The notes under the pieces were generated by a model. It was not told the DNA's origin. It made no database searches and saw nothing but the letters and a program-made list of their open reading frames with translations. From positions 1-8,814 of the forward strand of contig JAHFDQ010000236.1 of the NCBI GenBank assembly GCA_023248915.1: DNA of 8,814 nt, in the 5' to 3' direction. The translations under genes and the position numbers were made by a program. The first letter of the stretch is position 1. Every line of letters starts with the position of its first letter. Of the stretch, positions 1 to 6,210 are shown piece by piece. This DNA comes from Archangiaceae bacterium (lineage in GTDB: Bacteria > Myxococcota > Myxococcia > Myxococcales > Myxococcaceae).

Positions 1-516
1 CAGAAGGTTGAGATCTCGCTGACCCTCCAGGCCGAGGGCGCGCTGGTGATGATCGAAGCCAACGAAGGTGGGGCAATGTGTTCCATCGACGGAGCGCCCG
101 AAGTGGCGCTTCCGCTCGCCCGGGTGCTCCCGCCCGGCCGCCACGAGATCAAGGGCACCAAGCAGGGGTTCAAGCCCGACGTCAAGATCATCCAAACCCA
201 GCCCGGCGTTGAGGTGACCGTCGGCATCGAGCTCGACGTGATCGGCTCGGACCGGCCGACGCGCGCCACCATCGAACCGGGTGAACACGACTCGGACCTC
301 GACTCCGAAAGGGGCCACGGCGGGGCTACGAAAGTGGTTCAAGCGCAGGCCACCGGCTCTTCCGGGTCCAGCCACTGGTACATCTGGGCCGGGGTGGGGG
401 TGGTGGTTGCGGGCGGCGTCGCCGCGGCGCTCGTCGCCACTCAGCCGAAGCACGCCGGGTTCGACCCGACCACGGTGTGCAACGGGCCTTGCGATTCAAT
501 CATCGGCGCCCCCTAG
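1..516 (+). CDS. PEGA-domain membrane protein, C-terminal part (5' end outside window)
   Basis: Frame 1 is open from the first base to TAG at 514-516, giving 171 visible residues. The first residues (QKVEISLTLQAEG) look like the last strand of one beta-sandwich repeat. A PEGA-type unit follows at about residues 16-80, with the features VMIEANEGGAMCSIDG, LPPGRHEIKGTKQGF and VEVTVGIEL; the 'pG.h.v....G' core is typical of the family. A polar Ser/Gly/Asp linker leads to one hydrophobic segment at about 126-147 (WYIWAGVGVVVAGGVAAAL) and a 24-residue tail with two cysteines. In myxobacteria such C-termini occur on Ser/Thr kinases and on exported PEGA/TPR proteins. The missing N-terminus would decide, so no kinase function is assigned. 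The domain call is fairly sure and the role is unknown. The next gene begins 12 nt downstream in the same frame. Confidence 0.72.
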   Translation, partial: QKVEISLTLQAEGALVMIEANEGGAMCSIDGAPEVALPLARVLPPGRHEIKGTKQGFKPDVKIIQTQPGVEVTVGIELDVIGSDRPTRATIEPGEHDSDLDSERGHGGATKVVQAQATGSSGSSHWYIWAGVGVVVAGGVAAALVATQPKHAGFDPTTVCNGPCDSIIGAP

Positions 517-528
517 CCGCGGCGTCGG

Positions 529-2091
529 GTGTCGCCAGCCGTCCCGCCCATGGCCCCAAGCGCCCTCGGTAGCCTGGCAGTCGGCGCCGTGCTTCTGCTC
601 GGGCTTGGGGGTGACGCCTGGGGCAGCTCGCTTAGGCTGTGCGGGACGACTGCGCGCCGCCACCGCACCGTGCGCGTTCCCTCGTGGCGGCCGTCCTCCG
701 CGTTCGGCGTCGGGTCGTCCCGGGGCTTTCCTTTCCGGGTGCTCGGTCCGGCCGGCACCGACGCGCTGGCCGCGAGCATCCGCGACGCGGTGGACGAGGC
801 GTGGCAAGCCGAGATCATCAACGGCGGTTGGGCGGCGCCTCCACCGGACAACGGCGGGCCCGACTCGTCGTATGACATCTACATCGACCCGTTGAACGCC
901 CAAGGCGAGGCCTACACCCAACCCGAGGACGACGCGGGCGCCGTGGGCCGGTACGCGCTCACCAGCTACATCGGCCTGCCCGACAGCTATGCCGACGCCG
1001 CCGAGCTGTTCAGCATCGCTGCCCACGAGCTCAACCACGCCTCGCAGTTTGCCATCGACGCCGCAGAGGACGACGCGTTCTTCGAGAGCAGCTCGGTCTT
1101 CGCCGAGTGGTACTTCGCCCACGACGTGCCCACCTACGCCACCGGCGTCGATGACTACCAGGCCCACCCGCAGCGCGCGCTGAACTACCTCGGGTCGGAC
1201 CTGTACGAGTACGGCGCCGGTATCTGGCTCATCTTCCTGAGCGAACGCCACGACGCGAAGGGCCAGCAACTGGTGCAGCGGCTCTGGGAAGGCTCGAAGC
1301 AGGCTTCGTCGAGCTTGAACGAACCCGACTTCCTCGACGTGCTGGGCACCGAGACCGGAGAGCGCGGGCTCGACATGGGGCAGTTCTTCGCGACTTTCGC
1401 CACCTGGCGCTACTTCACCGGCTCGCGCGACGACGGCCAGCACTTCTCCGACGGCGCCGCCTGGGGGAACGGGTCGAGGGTGGCGGCGGGCCAACTGACG
1501 GCCGCGCCCGAGGTCAGCTTCCAGGAAACGGTGGCCGCGTTCGGGGCAGGCTGGCGAGTGGTAAGCGTCCCCGCGGGAACGGAAGCGCTCGACGTCGCCG
1601 TCACCGGCGCGGGAGGCGTCGCGGCGGTCGTCCCGCTCGACCCGGGCGGAGCGGCGGTGGCCGAGCCGACGGTAATCTCGACCTCGGCGCCCGGCCGCGC
1701 AGTCCTCGCGCAGGGGGCACAGAGCGCGCTCGTGGCCGTCACCTACGCCCCAGCGGGGTGGGACCCCGACTCGAAGGATTGGACCGCCCACACGGTGCAG
1801 GTGTCGCTGGCCGCGGTGGGACAGGGTGCCGACGCCGGCCTGGTGGATGCGGGAATTGCGGACGCAGGCGCGGCGAGCGCGGATGCGGGCCCGACCGATG
1901 CCGGGGCGGGTTCGCCACAGCCCCCGGACGCAGGCGCCGACGCCGACACCCCCGGAGGAGCGGGCCTGGGTTGCCACTGCGCCGAAGCGGGCGGGGGAAG
2001 TTGGGCGGTCCTGGCGCTGGGCCTCGTCGCCTTAGTTCGGCCCAGGCGGCCAACAAGCCGGCACCGAGGTCAACTCGACGAAAGCGCGTAA
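529..2091 (+). CDS. Secreted zinc metalloprotease-like protein with MYXO-CTERM-like tail (MXAN_6640-like)
   Basis: This is a 520-residue protein if started at GTG 529; ATG 550 (residue 8) is the alternative, and neither has a clear Shine-Dalgarno sequence. A hydrophobic signal-like stretch spans about residues 10-28 (ALGSLAVGAVLLLGLGG), but its n-region lacks Lys or Arg. The catalytic signature is AAHELNHASQF, an HExxH zinc site with His166, Glu167 and His170. A Glu in FFESSSVFAEWY (Glu186, or Glu193) could be the third ligand, as in gluzincins. The sequence PPPDNGGPDSSYDIYI before it and this motif resemble the putative metalloproteases named after MXAN_6640; that family link is from memory. 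Residues 435-473 are Asp-Ala-Gly repeats. Then come Gly-Cys-His-Cys (481-484), a hydrophobic stretch (492-504) and Arg-rich residues, matching the layout of MYXO-CTERM sorting signals. It probably acts on extracellular protein or peptide at the cell surface. The substrate is unknown. It may be translationally coupled to the PEGA gene. Confidence 0.75.
   Translation: MSPAVPPMAPSALGSLAVGAVLLLGLGGDAWGSSLRLCGTTARRHRTVRVPSWRPSSAFGVGSSRGFPFRVLGPAGTDALAASIRDAVDEAWQAEIINGGWAAPPPDNGGPDSSYDIYIDPLNAQGEAYTQPEDDAGAVGRYALTSYIGLPDSYADAAELFSIAAHELNHASQFAIDAAEDDAFFESSSVFAEWYFAHDVPTYATGVDDYQAHPQRALNYLGSDLYEYGAGIWLIFLSERHDAKGQQLVQRLWEGSKQASSSLNEPDFLDVLGTETGERGLDMGQFFATFATWRYFTGSRDDGQHFSDGAAWGNGSRVAAGQLTAAPEVSFQETVAAFGAGWRVVSVPAGTEALDVAVTGAGGVAAVVPLDPGGAAVAEPTVISTSAPGRAVLAQGAQSALVAVTYAPAGWDPDSKDWTAHTVQVSLAAVGQGADAGLVDAGIADAGAASADAGPTDAGAGSPQPPDAGADADTPGGAGLGCHCAEAGGGSWAVLALGLVALVRPRRPTSRHRGQLDESA
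1831..1947 (+). repeat. Asp-Ala-Gly-rich linker repeat within the metalloprotease gene
   Basis: Degenerate codons for Asp-Ala-Gly units (gac/gat gcc/gcg/gca ggc/ggg) recur every three to six codons. They encode a low-complexity spacer between the folded domain and the sorting tail. The bases are not strongly conserved between units, so it is a protein-level repeat rather than a DNA satellite. Confidence 0.6.
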
Positions 2092-2098
2092 CGGCGCA

Positions 2099-2113
2099 GG
2101 CCCGAGCTGGGCC
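2099..2113 (+). terminator. GC hairpin just after the metalloprotease stop codon
   Basis: GGCCC (2099-2103) and GGGCC (2109-2113) can pair around the 5-nt loop GAGCT, 7 nt after the TAA. There is no T-run behind it, so intrinsic termination is only a weak suggestion. The 220 bp between the two convergent genes (2092-2311) contain no other coding signal that I can see. Confidence 0.25.
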
Positions 2114-2172
2114 CATCGAACGGAAGCTGCGCCGCCGAAGCGAGCCGTCGACGTCGCTCGGAAGGGGCACCG

Positions 2173-2191
2173 CGGCGGCGAATTGCCGCCG
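2173..2191. terminator. Hairpin in the convergent intergenic region, possible bidirectional terminator
   Basis: CGGCGGC (2173-2179) is followed by a 5-nt loop GAATT and GCCGCCG (2185-2191), giving a perfect 7-bp stem. It sits between two convergent genes, where a terminator serving both strands would be expected. It lacks a U-tract on either strand, so the assignment rests on position and stem strength only. Confidence 0.3.
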
Positions 2192-2311
2192 GACGGCAAG
2201 AATGTCCCGAAGAACGCAGGTCCGCTCAACCCTTCACCCTGGTGGCCGTGGTCGGGGCCCTTTCTTCCGGACATGCGTGCCGGGCACACGGAGGTTGCTG
2301 GGCGCTTGGTC

Positions 2312-3685
2312 TCAGTGGCTGCCGCGGCGCAGTCGTGCTTCGGGGGCGCGGTGCCTCCGCACCCTGGCGATGACCGGAAGAGCGGACAGAAACGTTGCCC
2401 AGGGCAGCCCTTCCGAAGTCAAACCGCAGCCGCAGCCCGGGACGGGTCCGCCGGACCCTAAGCCCGCGTCCGATTCGTCGAGGCCCGACGACCCCGAGTC
2501 CACGGGCGAACCGCCGTCGTCCGCCGCCCCTGCGTCGCCCGCCGGACCGGCATCGGCGATTCCACCATCCGCCGAGCCCCCGTCGGCGGTCGCCGCGCCT
2601 CCGTCCTGTCCGGCGTCGGTTGCCCCCGAGCTGACCCTGTCCACCATCCTCTTCAGGGCGAGCATCTGGCGCCCCGCCTTCGTCGCGTAGCTCGGGTCGT
2701 CGTAGCCCCACCAGTCCCAGCAGGCGTTCGGGTTTCCCGCCGAGGGGGCTCCCTGCGGAAACAGCAGCAGCAGGCGGTTGCCGTCCGCCCATTCGGCCAG
2801 GCCCGACGTTTGAAGGAAGGCGTCGCCCACCTGGCCCCGCGCCTGAAGGCATCCGTGCAGCGCCAGCAGCACCCGGCACACCTGGCCGCCAACGCAGCTT
2901 GACGGGACGTAGAGGTAGCCGTCGTCGGCGAGGCCGTGGGCGGGCGCGTCTTGGTCGTCGAAGAACTCATTCTGGTCGAACGCCTGGAACGAGCCCGCGA
3001 GGGCGCCGGAATTTCTCGGCGAGAGCGGACCGAAAGACTGGCCGAGGAATGCCGCCTCGGGGTCCGCTGGCGGGCAATCATTCACGAAGGGCGTGACAGT
3101 GGCCGCGCACAGGTTGGGGCCCGAGGGCGACACCCAGCCGTGGCCGGCCGCGGTGGTGTGCTCGTAGGTGACGGCGGCGGCCGTCACGTAGTGCTGGTAG
3201 TAGGCGAAGAGCGCGTCCATCACTGCCGGCCGCACGGTGGTGTCGAGCGTCCCCGACCAGAGCCACACCGGTTCGCCGGCGAGATGGGCGGTCGGGTCGA
3301 TGTCGCCGCTGGCGGCCCGCGCGTCGGTCCGCTGAATCAGCGCGGCGACGTCGGGAGCTTGCGGCAAGCCCTGGGCGCACGTGGTGACCGCGGCGAGCGC
3401 GCCGCCCTCTGCGCAGTCGTAAGGGCCGCCCGCGAACACCGCCGCTCCGCGCTGGAACGTAGCCGAGTAGGCGACGTGCAACTGCACCGCCAGGAAGCCG
3501 CCCGCTGAAATGCCGGCAACAGCCACCGCTCCCGGTTCAACCGGGTACGCGGGCAAGGGAACCGACAGCCCACGTCGCGCCCGCGGCTGACCCCCGCGGA
3601 GCGTGTCGGGCGGAGCCGCGCAGCCCGCGGCGCAGGCCCAGAGGCCGACCGCCACCCACCGCATTGTCGCTCGAGCAATTCCCAT
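2312..3685 (-). CDS. Secreted short-chain polyhydroxyalkanoate (PHB) depolymerase, catalytic domain type 2, with surface-sorting tail
   Basis: This 457-residue alpha/beta-hydrolase probably cleaves extracellular poly(3-hydroxybutyrate)-type polyester to oligomers. The lipase box is GISAGG with nucleophile Ser60. Likely catalytic Asp148 lies in WSGTLDTTV and His182 in AAGHGW. The oxyanion-hole motif LALHGCLQ (His277) comes after the triad, and NPNACWDWWGYDD follows. This order defines the circularly permuted type 2 depolymerases; in type 1 the oxyanion His precedes the Ser. The N-terminus (from MGIARATMRW) is a signal peptide ending in ACAAGC, so Cys22 could be a lipidation site, though the lipobox has Ala instead of Leu at -3. 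An Asp/Gly/Ala linker (356-416) leads to Gly-Cys-Gly-Cys (417-420), a hydrophobic stretch and basic residues, a MYXO-CTERM-like tail. No substrate-binding domain is visible. I chose ATG 3685; ATG 3664 is also possible. The frame stays open to 3877, but that part is Arg-rich, lacks a signal peptide and overlaps the upstream gene. Confidence 0.85.
   Translation of the reverse strand: MGIARATMRWVAVGLWACAAGCAAPPDTLRGGQPRARRGLSVPLPAYPVEPGAVAVAGISAGGFLAVQLHVAYSATFQRGAAVFAGGPYDCAEGGALAAVTTCAQGLPQAPDVAALIQRTDARAASGDIDPTAHLAGEPVWLWSGTLDTTVRPAVMDALFAYYQHYVTAAAVTYEHTTAAGHGWVSPSGPNLCAATVTPFVNDCPPADPEAAFLGQSFGPLSPRNSGALAGSFQAFDQNEFFDDQDAPAHGLADDGYLYVPSSCVGGQVCRVLLALHGCLQARGQVGDAFLQTSGLAEWADGNRLLLLFPQGAPSAGNPNACWDWWGYDDPSYATKAGRQMLALKRMVDRVSSGATDAGQDGGAATADGGSADGGIADAGPAGDAGAADDGGSPVDSGSSGLDESDAGLGSGGPVPGCGCGLTSEGLPWATFLSALPVIARVRRHRAPEARLRRGSH
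2438..2620 (-). repeat. Asp-Gly/Asp-Ala-Gly-rich linker repeat within the depolymerase gene
   Basis: About 61 codons are dominated by Asp, Ala, Gly and Ser (TDAGQDGG, TADGGSADGG, IADAGPAGDAG and similar). This spacer occupies the same place, before a GCxC tail, as the linker of the convergent metalloprotease gene. Confidence 0.6.
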
Positions 3686-3715
3686 CGCGGCGGCGACCCT
3701 AGCCGACGGGCAGTG

Positions 3716-3737
3716 CCGTGGAACAGGAACCCCACGG
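3716..3737. promoter_or_regulatory. Inverted repeat upstream of the depolymerase gene
   Basis: CCGTGG (3716-3721) and CCACGG (3732-3737) form a perfect 6-bp dyad around 10 nt, ending 31 bp upstream of the chosen start codon. It could be an operator or a 5' leader hairpin. No convincing -35/-10 pair could be assigned in the 122-bp gap. Confidence 0.22.
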
Positions 3738-3748
3738 GCCTGCCTCCG

Positions 3749-3778
3749 AAAAAGAGAGTCGGGGTTCGCCTGCCGAAC
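3749..3778 (-). terminator. Candidate intrinsic terminator after the VWA-FHA gene
   Basis: Read on the minus strand, GTTCG (3778-3774), the 5-nt loop GCAGG and CGAAC (3768-3764) form a 5-bp stem. It is followed after about 10 nt by TTTTT (3753-3749), inside the run CTCTCTTTTT. It lies about 30 bp after the TAA-side end of the VWA-FHA gene and before the depolymerase gene. The stem is short and the T-run is further away than usual, so confidence is modest. If real, it separates the depolymerase from the FHA gene pair. Confidence 0.33.
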
Positions 3779-3807
3779 ATCGTCCCGGGTCTCGCGGCTC
3801 GTTCGCC

Positions 3808-5379
3808 TTACCGCTCGCGGTAGACAAACCTGAACTCGCCCACGCCCACCACGTCGCCGTCCCTCAGGCGCTGGCAATCGACCGGCGCCCCGTTGAGGAA
3901 CGTGCCGTTCGAGCTGCCCAGGTCGTTCACCCAGTACCCCCCTTCAGCGGCCACGATGCGGGTGTGCCGGCGCGAAACGCCCGAACCCGGTAGCTGGAGG
4001 TCGGCGTCCGGCGTGCGCCCGAGCACCATTTCACGCTGGAGCGGCACGTCGCGCCCGGGCATTCCCTTCAGGAAGACGAGCCGCGCCGCGGGCACCTGAC
4101 TGAAGGCGGCGTCGAGCAGGGCGGGGCTCGCCTGAGGCTGAGCGGGCGTCGCGCGCTGGCCGCGACGGAAGGCACGCTGGGCTTCCGGCCCCGGCCGCTG
4201 CCCCATCAGCTCGGCGTCGTCGAGCAGTTGCTCGCGCACCTCGTCGAGCCTGGCGCTGGCCGCGGAGACCGGGGCCCGCCGAATCTCCTCGATGACCTCG
4301 AGGAGGCCGGCCTCTGCCTGCTCGAATTGCTGCTGCCCTGCGAGCCGCGTGGCTTCGGCCCTCGCTTCGACGGCGCTGCACAAGAGCCTCCGTGCGTTCG
4401 CGTCGGGGTCCAGCGCGCCGGCCGTCTCGACGACCTCGGCGGTGACGAGCGATTCAACCGCGCTCGCCGCGCCCCCCGCGGGCCGGAAGCGTACCCGCAG
4501 GTGTCCCAGCGTCGCCGGGCCCAGCTCGGCGTACGGTTCGACCGTCAGGACGAACGTGAGCAGCCGGCGCTCGGCGAGGCCCAGGTCGGCGACGGGCGCC
4601 TCGAGGCCGTCCGCGCCCACGCGGGCAGGGGCCGCGGCACCCAGCACTCGCTCCACCCGAACCCCACGACCGGGACCGAACGCCTCGGTCACCTGGTCGG
4701 CCGCCAGCTCGAACCGGGTTCCCACCGCGCGCGCCAGCTCGACCCGGCACAGCTCGGGGGCGGCCACGTACGAGTAGGTGCCTCCGCCCGATTCGGCGAG
4801 CTCGCCGAGCACGCTGTCGTCATGGTCTTCGCCGTAGCCGAGCGTCGAAATCGAGACCGCGCCGCGCAGCTCGCGCGCCAGCGCCCCCAGCGTGAGCGGA
4901 GTCACCGCGCCGGAGTTGGGGACGCCGTCGCTCAAGAGAAGCACCGACGACTGGGCGTCCTGGTGGCCGGACGCCAGCACCCGATGGCTGAACCTCAGCC
5001 CCGCTTCGACATTCGTGCCTCCGACCGCCCTGAGCTGGCCGAGCGCCGCCTGCGCGAGCGGAGCGATCCGCCGGTCCGCCCGGGTGAGGGGGAGCAGCAC
5101 CCGTGCGGTGTTCGCGAAGCACACCAGCCCGAGCTGGTCCTCAGGCTGCAACTGTTCCACCAGGAACTCCACCGAGCGGACGACGTGGCGCAGCTTCTCG
5201 CCCGCCATCGAGCCCGACGAGTCGAGCGCCAGCACCAGCGCCAGGGGCGGCCGGAGCTTCGCGGGGCGGTCCGCCGTGGCAACCAGCTCGGTCACCAGGT
5301 GGACCCGGGTGGGCTGGCCTCGGGCGATGCGGGGGCGGTCGAGCGAGGCGGTGAGCGTCAGAGGGCCGGAAGTCTTCAT
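3808..5379 (-). CDS. VWA-FHA fusion protein
   Basis: This 523-residue protein starts at ATG 5379 (MKTSGPLTLTASL); an upstream TTG at 5424 gives a poor N-terminus. A von Willebrand factor A domain spans about residues 45-210 with a complete metal-ion (MIDAS) site: DSSGS (Asp53, Ser55, Ser57), GGTN with Thr122, and LLLSDGVPN with Asp151. A predicted beta-rich part (about 225-320) and a charged helical region (about 330-400, rich in Glu, Ala, Arg and Gln) follow. The C-terminal FHA domain (about 445-520) keeps its phosphothreonine-binding residues: Gly454-Arg455, SRRH (469-472) and SSNG (489-492). No signal peptide or membrane segment is visible, so it is probably cytoplasmic. The family knowledge is that VWA domains hold protein partners through a metal and FHA domains read phosphothreonine, so it may be a scaffold downstream of a Ser/Thr kinase. 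The target is unknown. It probably shares a transcript with the FHA gene 57 bp upstream. Confidence 0.85.
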   Translation of the reverse strand: MKTSGPLTLTASLDRPRIARGQPTRVHLVTELVATADRPAKLRPPLALVLALDSSGSMAGEKLRHVVRSVEFLVEQLQPEDQLGLVCFANTARVLLPLTRADRRIAPLAQAALGQLRAVGGTNVEAGLRFSHRVLASGHQDAQSSVLLLSDGVPNSGAVTPLTLGALARELRGAVSISTLGYGEDHDDSVLGELAESGGGTYSYVAAPELCRVELARAVGTRFELAADQVTEAFGPGRGVRVERVLGAAAPARVGADGLEAPVADLGLAERRLLTFVLTVEPYAELGPATLGHLRVRFRPAGGAASAVESLVTAEVVETAGALDPDANARRLLCSAVEARAEATRLAGQQQFEQAEAGLLEVIEEIRRAPVSAASARLDEVREQLLDDAELMGQRPGPEAQRAFRRGQRATPAQPQASPALLDAAFSQVPAARLVFLKGMPGRDVPLQREMVLGRTPDADLQLPGSGVSRRHTRIVAAEGGYWVNDLGSSNGTFLNGAPVDCQRLRDGDVVGVGEFRFVYRER

Positions 5380-5414
5380 GCCCCCGAGTGTGAACCCGCC
5401 GGCCGCCGCTGGGG

Positions 5415-5437
5415 GCCGCGGCAACGTTGCCGTCGGC
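5415..5437. promoter_or_regulatory. 14-bp perfect palindrome between the two FHA genes
   Basis: CGGCAACGTTGCCG (5419-5432) equals its own reverse complement. It is flanked by GCCG (5415-5418) and CGGC (5434-5437), which extend the dyad with one unpaired base. It begins directly after the upstream stop codon and sits about 40 bp before the VWA-FHA start codon. An operator for an internal promoter, or an RNA hairpin tuning expression of the second gene, are both possible. No T-run follows, so it is not a standard terminator. Confidence 0.4.
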
Positions 5438-6210
5438 TAAGAGGTAGGCGCTCCGAGCATGCGGTGGCAGGCCGAGGGCAGCGGCAACCGCTGGAGATTC
5501 TTCCCGGAGACGACCGGCACGAGGTGCTCGGCCATCCAGCCGTGCTCTCCGGTGCAGAACTGCTTCAGCTTCTGCGCTGTCTTTCCGCGCAGGTTCTTCA
5601 GGTCCTCGTCGTCGACGTCGTCGCCGCGCGCCAGGGCGAGCAGCGGGCGCGTCTTCACTCCGCGCGCCCAATCTCGGTCGAGCAACGCCGCGGCGAAGCG
5701 CCTGAAGCCCGCGTGCCCGTCGATGCCTGCGACCACCCAGCCCGCGCCGCGGGCCCGGTGCGACGACAGGTAGCCGAACCACACGAGCTCGGCGGGCGAA
5801 AGCGGTAGGGTCACCGCGTCGAAGTCGGCGCGGCCGGTCAACAGGTCGACTGTGAGCTGGGTGGGCCGGCCCAGCTCGCGAGGCAACGCGCTGGCGGAGA
5901 GCAGGCGAATGCGGGTTCGGCCGATGGCCAACACGTCTCCCGGGTCGACCGGGCCGGACTGCACGTTGCGGCCGTTGAGCGTCACTCCGTTGCTCGAGCC
6001 CAGGTCTTGCAGCGTCCACCCGGTACCCGAGCACAGCAGCATGGCGTGCTTTCGCGAACAGCCGCCGTCCTCCACCACCAGGTCGCAGGAAGCGGCGCGG
6101 CCGATGATGACCCGCCGGTCGGTGGCCGCGTCGAAGACGTGGACCGAACGGCTGCCGTCGGGCCGTTGAACTTCGAGCTGGAGCTGCGCGGAGGGAGGTG
6201 GGGAGGCCAT
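5437..6210 (-). CDS. FHA-domain protein with a probable OmpR-like winged-helix C-terminal domain
   Basis: The protein has 257 residues. ATG 6210 is preceded by a GAGG motif 8 nt upstream. The FHA domain covers about residues 12-105 with the phosphopeptide-binding set intact: Gly37-Arg38, SRKH (52-55), SSNG (72-75) and Asn79. Residues 118-257 resemble the effector domain of OmpR-type regulators. A short hairpin (LTVDLLTGRADF) precedes LPLSPAELVWFGYL, comparable to the 'LsxxEfxLLxyL' helix. A basic helix at 204-217 (LKNLRGKTAQKLKQ) recalls the recognition helix 'vsrLRkKL'. The end LVPVVSGKNLQRLPL recalls the wing 'I.TVrG.GYrL'. The domain is longer and more divergent than usual, so DNA binding is inferred. 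The expected role is a cytoplasmic, kinase-controlled regulator, perhaps of its own operon. FHA joined to a winged helix has a precedent in EmbR of mycobacteria, where the order is reversed. Confidence 0.78.
   Translation of the reverse strand: MASPPPSAQLQLEVQRPDGSRSVHVFDAATDRRVIIGRAASCDLVVEDGGCSRKHAMLLCSGTGWTLQDLGSSNGVTLNGRNVQSGPVDPGDVLAIGRTRIRLLSASALPRELGRPTQLTVDLLTGRADFDAVTLPLSPAELVWFGYLSSHRARGAGWVVAGIDGHAGFRRFAAALLDRDWARGVKTRPLLALARGDDVDDEDLKNLRGKTAQKLKQFCTGEHGWMAEHLVPVVSGKNLQRLPLPSACHRMLGAPTS

Noticed and set aside
496..1977. Long minus-strand open frame (493 codons) opposite the metalloprotease gene
   Set aside because: Its translation is Arg/Gly/Val-rich without domains or motifs, while the plus strand has HExxH, a signal-like segment and a sorting tail. 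It is a GC-driven antisense frame.
1831..2620. Tandem DNA repeat or CRISPR-like array in the Asp-Ala-Gly regions
   Set aside because: The periodicity is in the amino acids, with variable codons and unit spacing. There are no conserved direct repeats or spacers.
1758..2690. Plus-strand open frame crossing the metalloprotease end and into the depolymerase gene
   Set aside because: Out of frame with the protease and antisense to the depolymerase. Its Arg/Pro/Ser-rich translation is a composition artefact.
3686..3877. N-terminal extension of the depolymerase to 3877
   Set aside because: It adds an Arg-rich stretch before a good signal peptide and would overlap the end of the VWA-FHA gene. ATG 3685 or 3664 fits better.
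5380..5424. TTG start adding 15 residues to the VWA-FHA protein
   Set aside because: The extension is Pro/Ala/Gly-rich and lies on the palindrome. ATG 5379 begins the expected first beta strand.
4228..5808. Long plus-strand open frame (526 codons) across the VWA-FHA and FHA genes
   Set aside because: It is Arg/Gln/Gly-rich, has no recognisable motif and spans two well-supported minus-strand genes.
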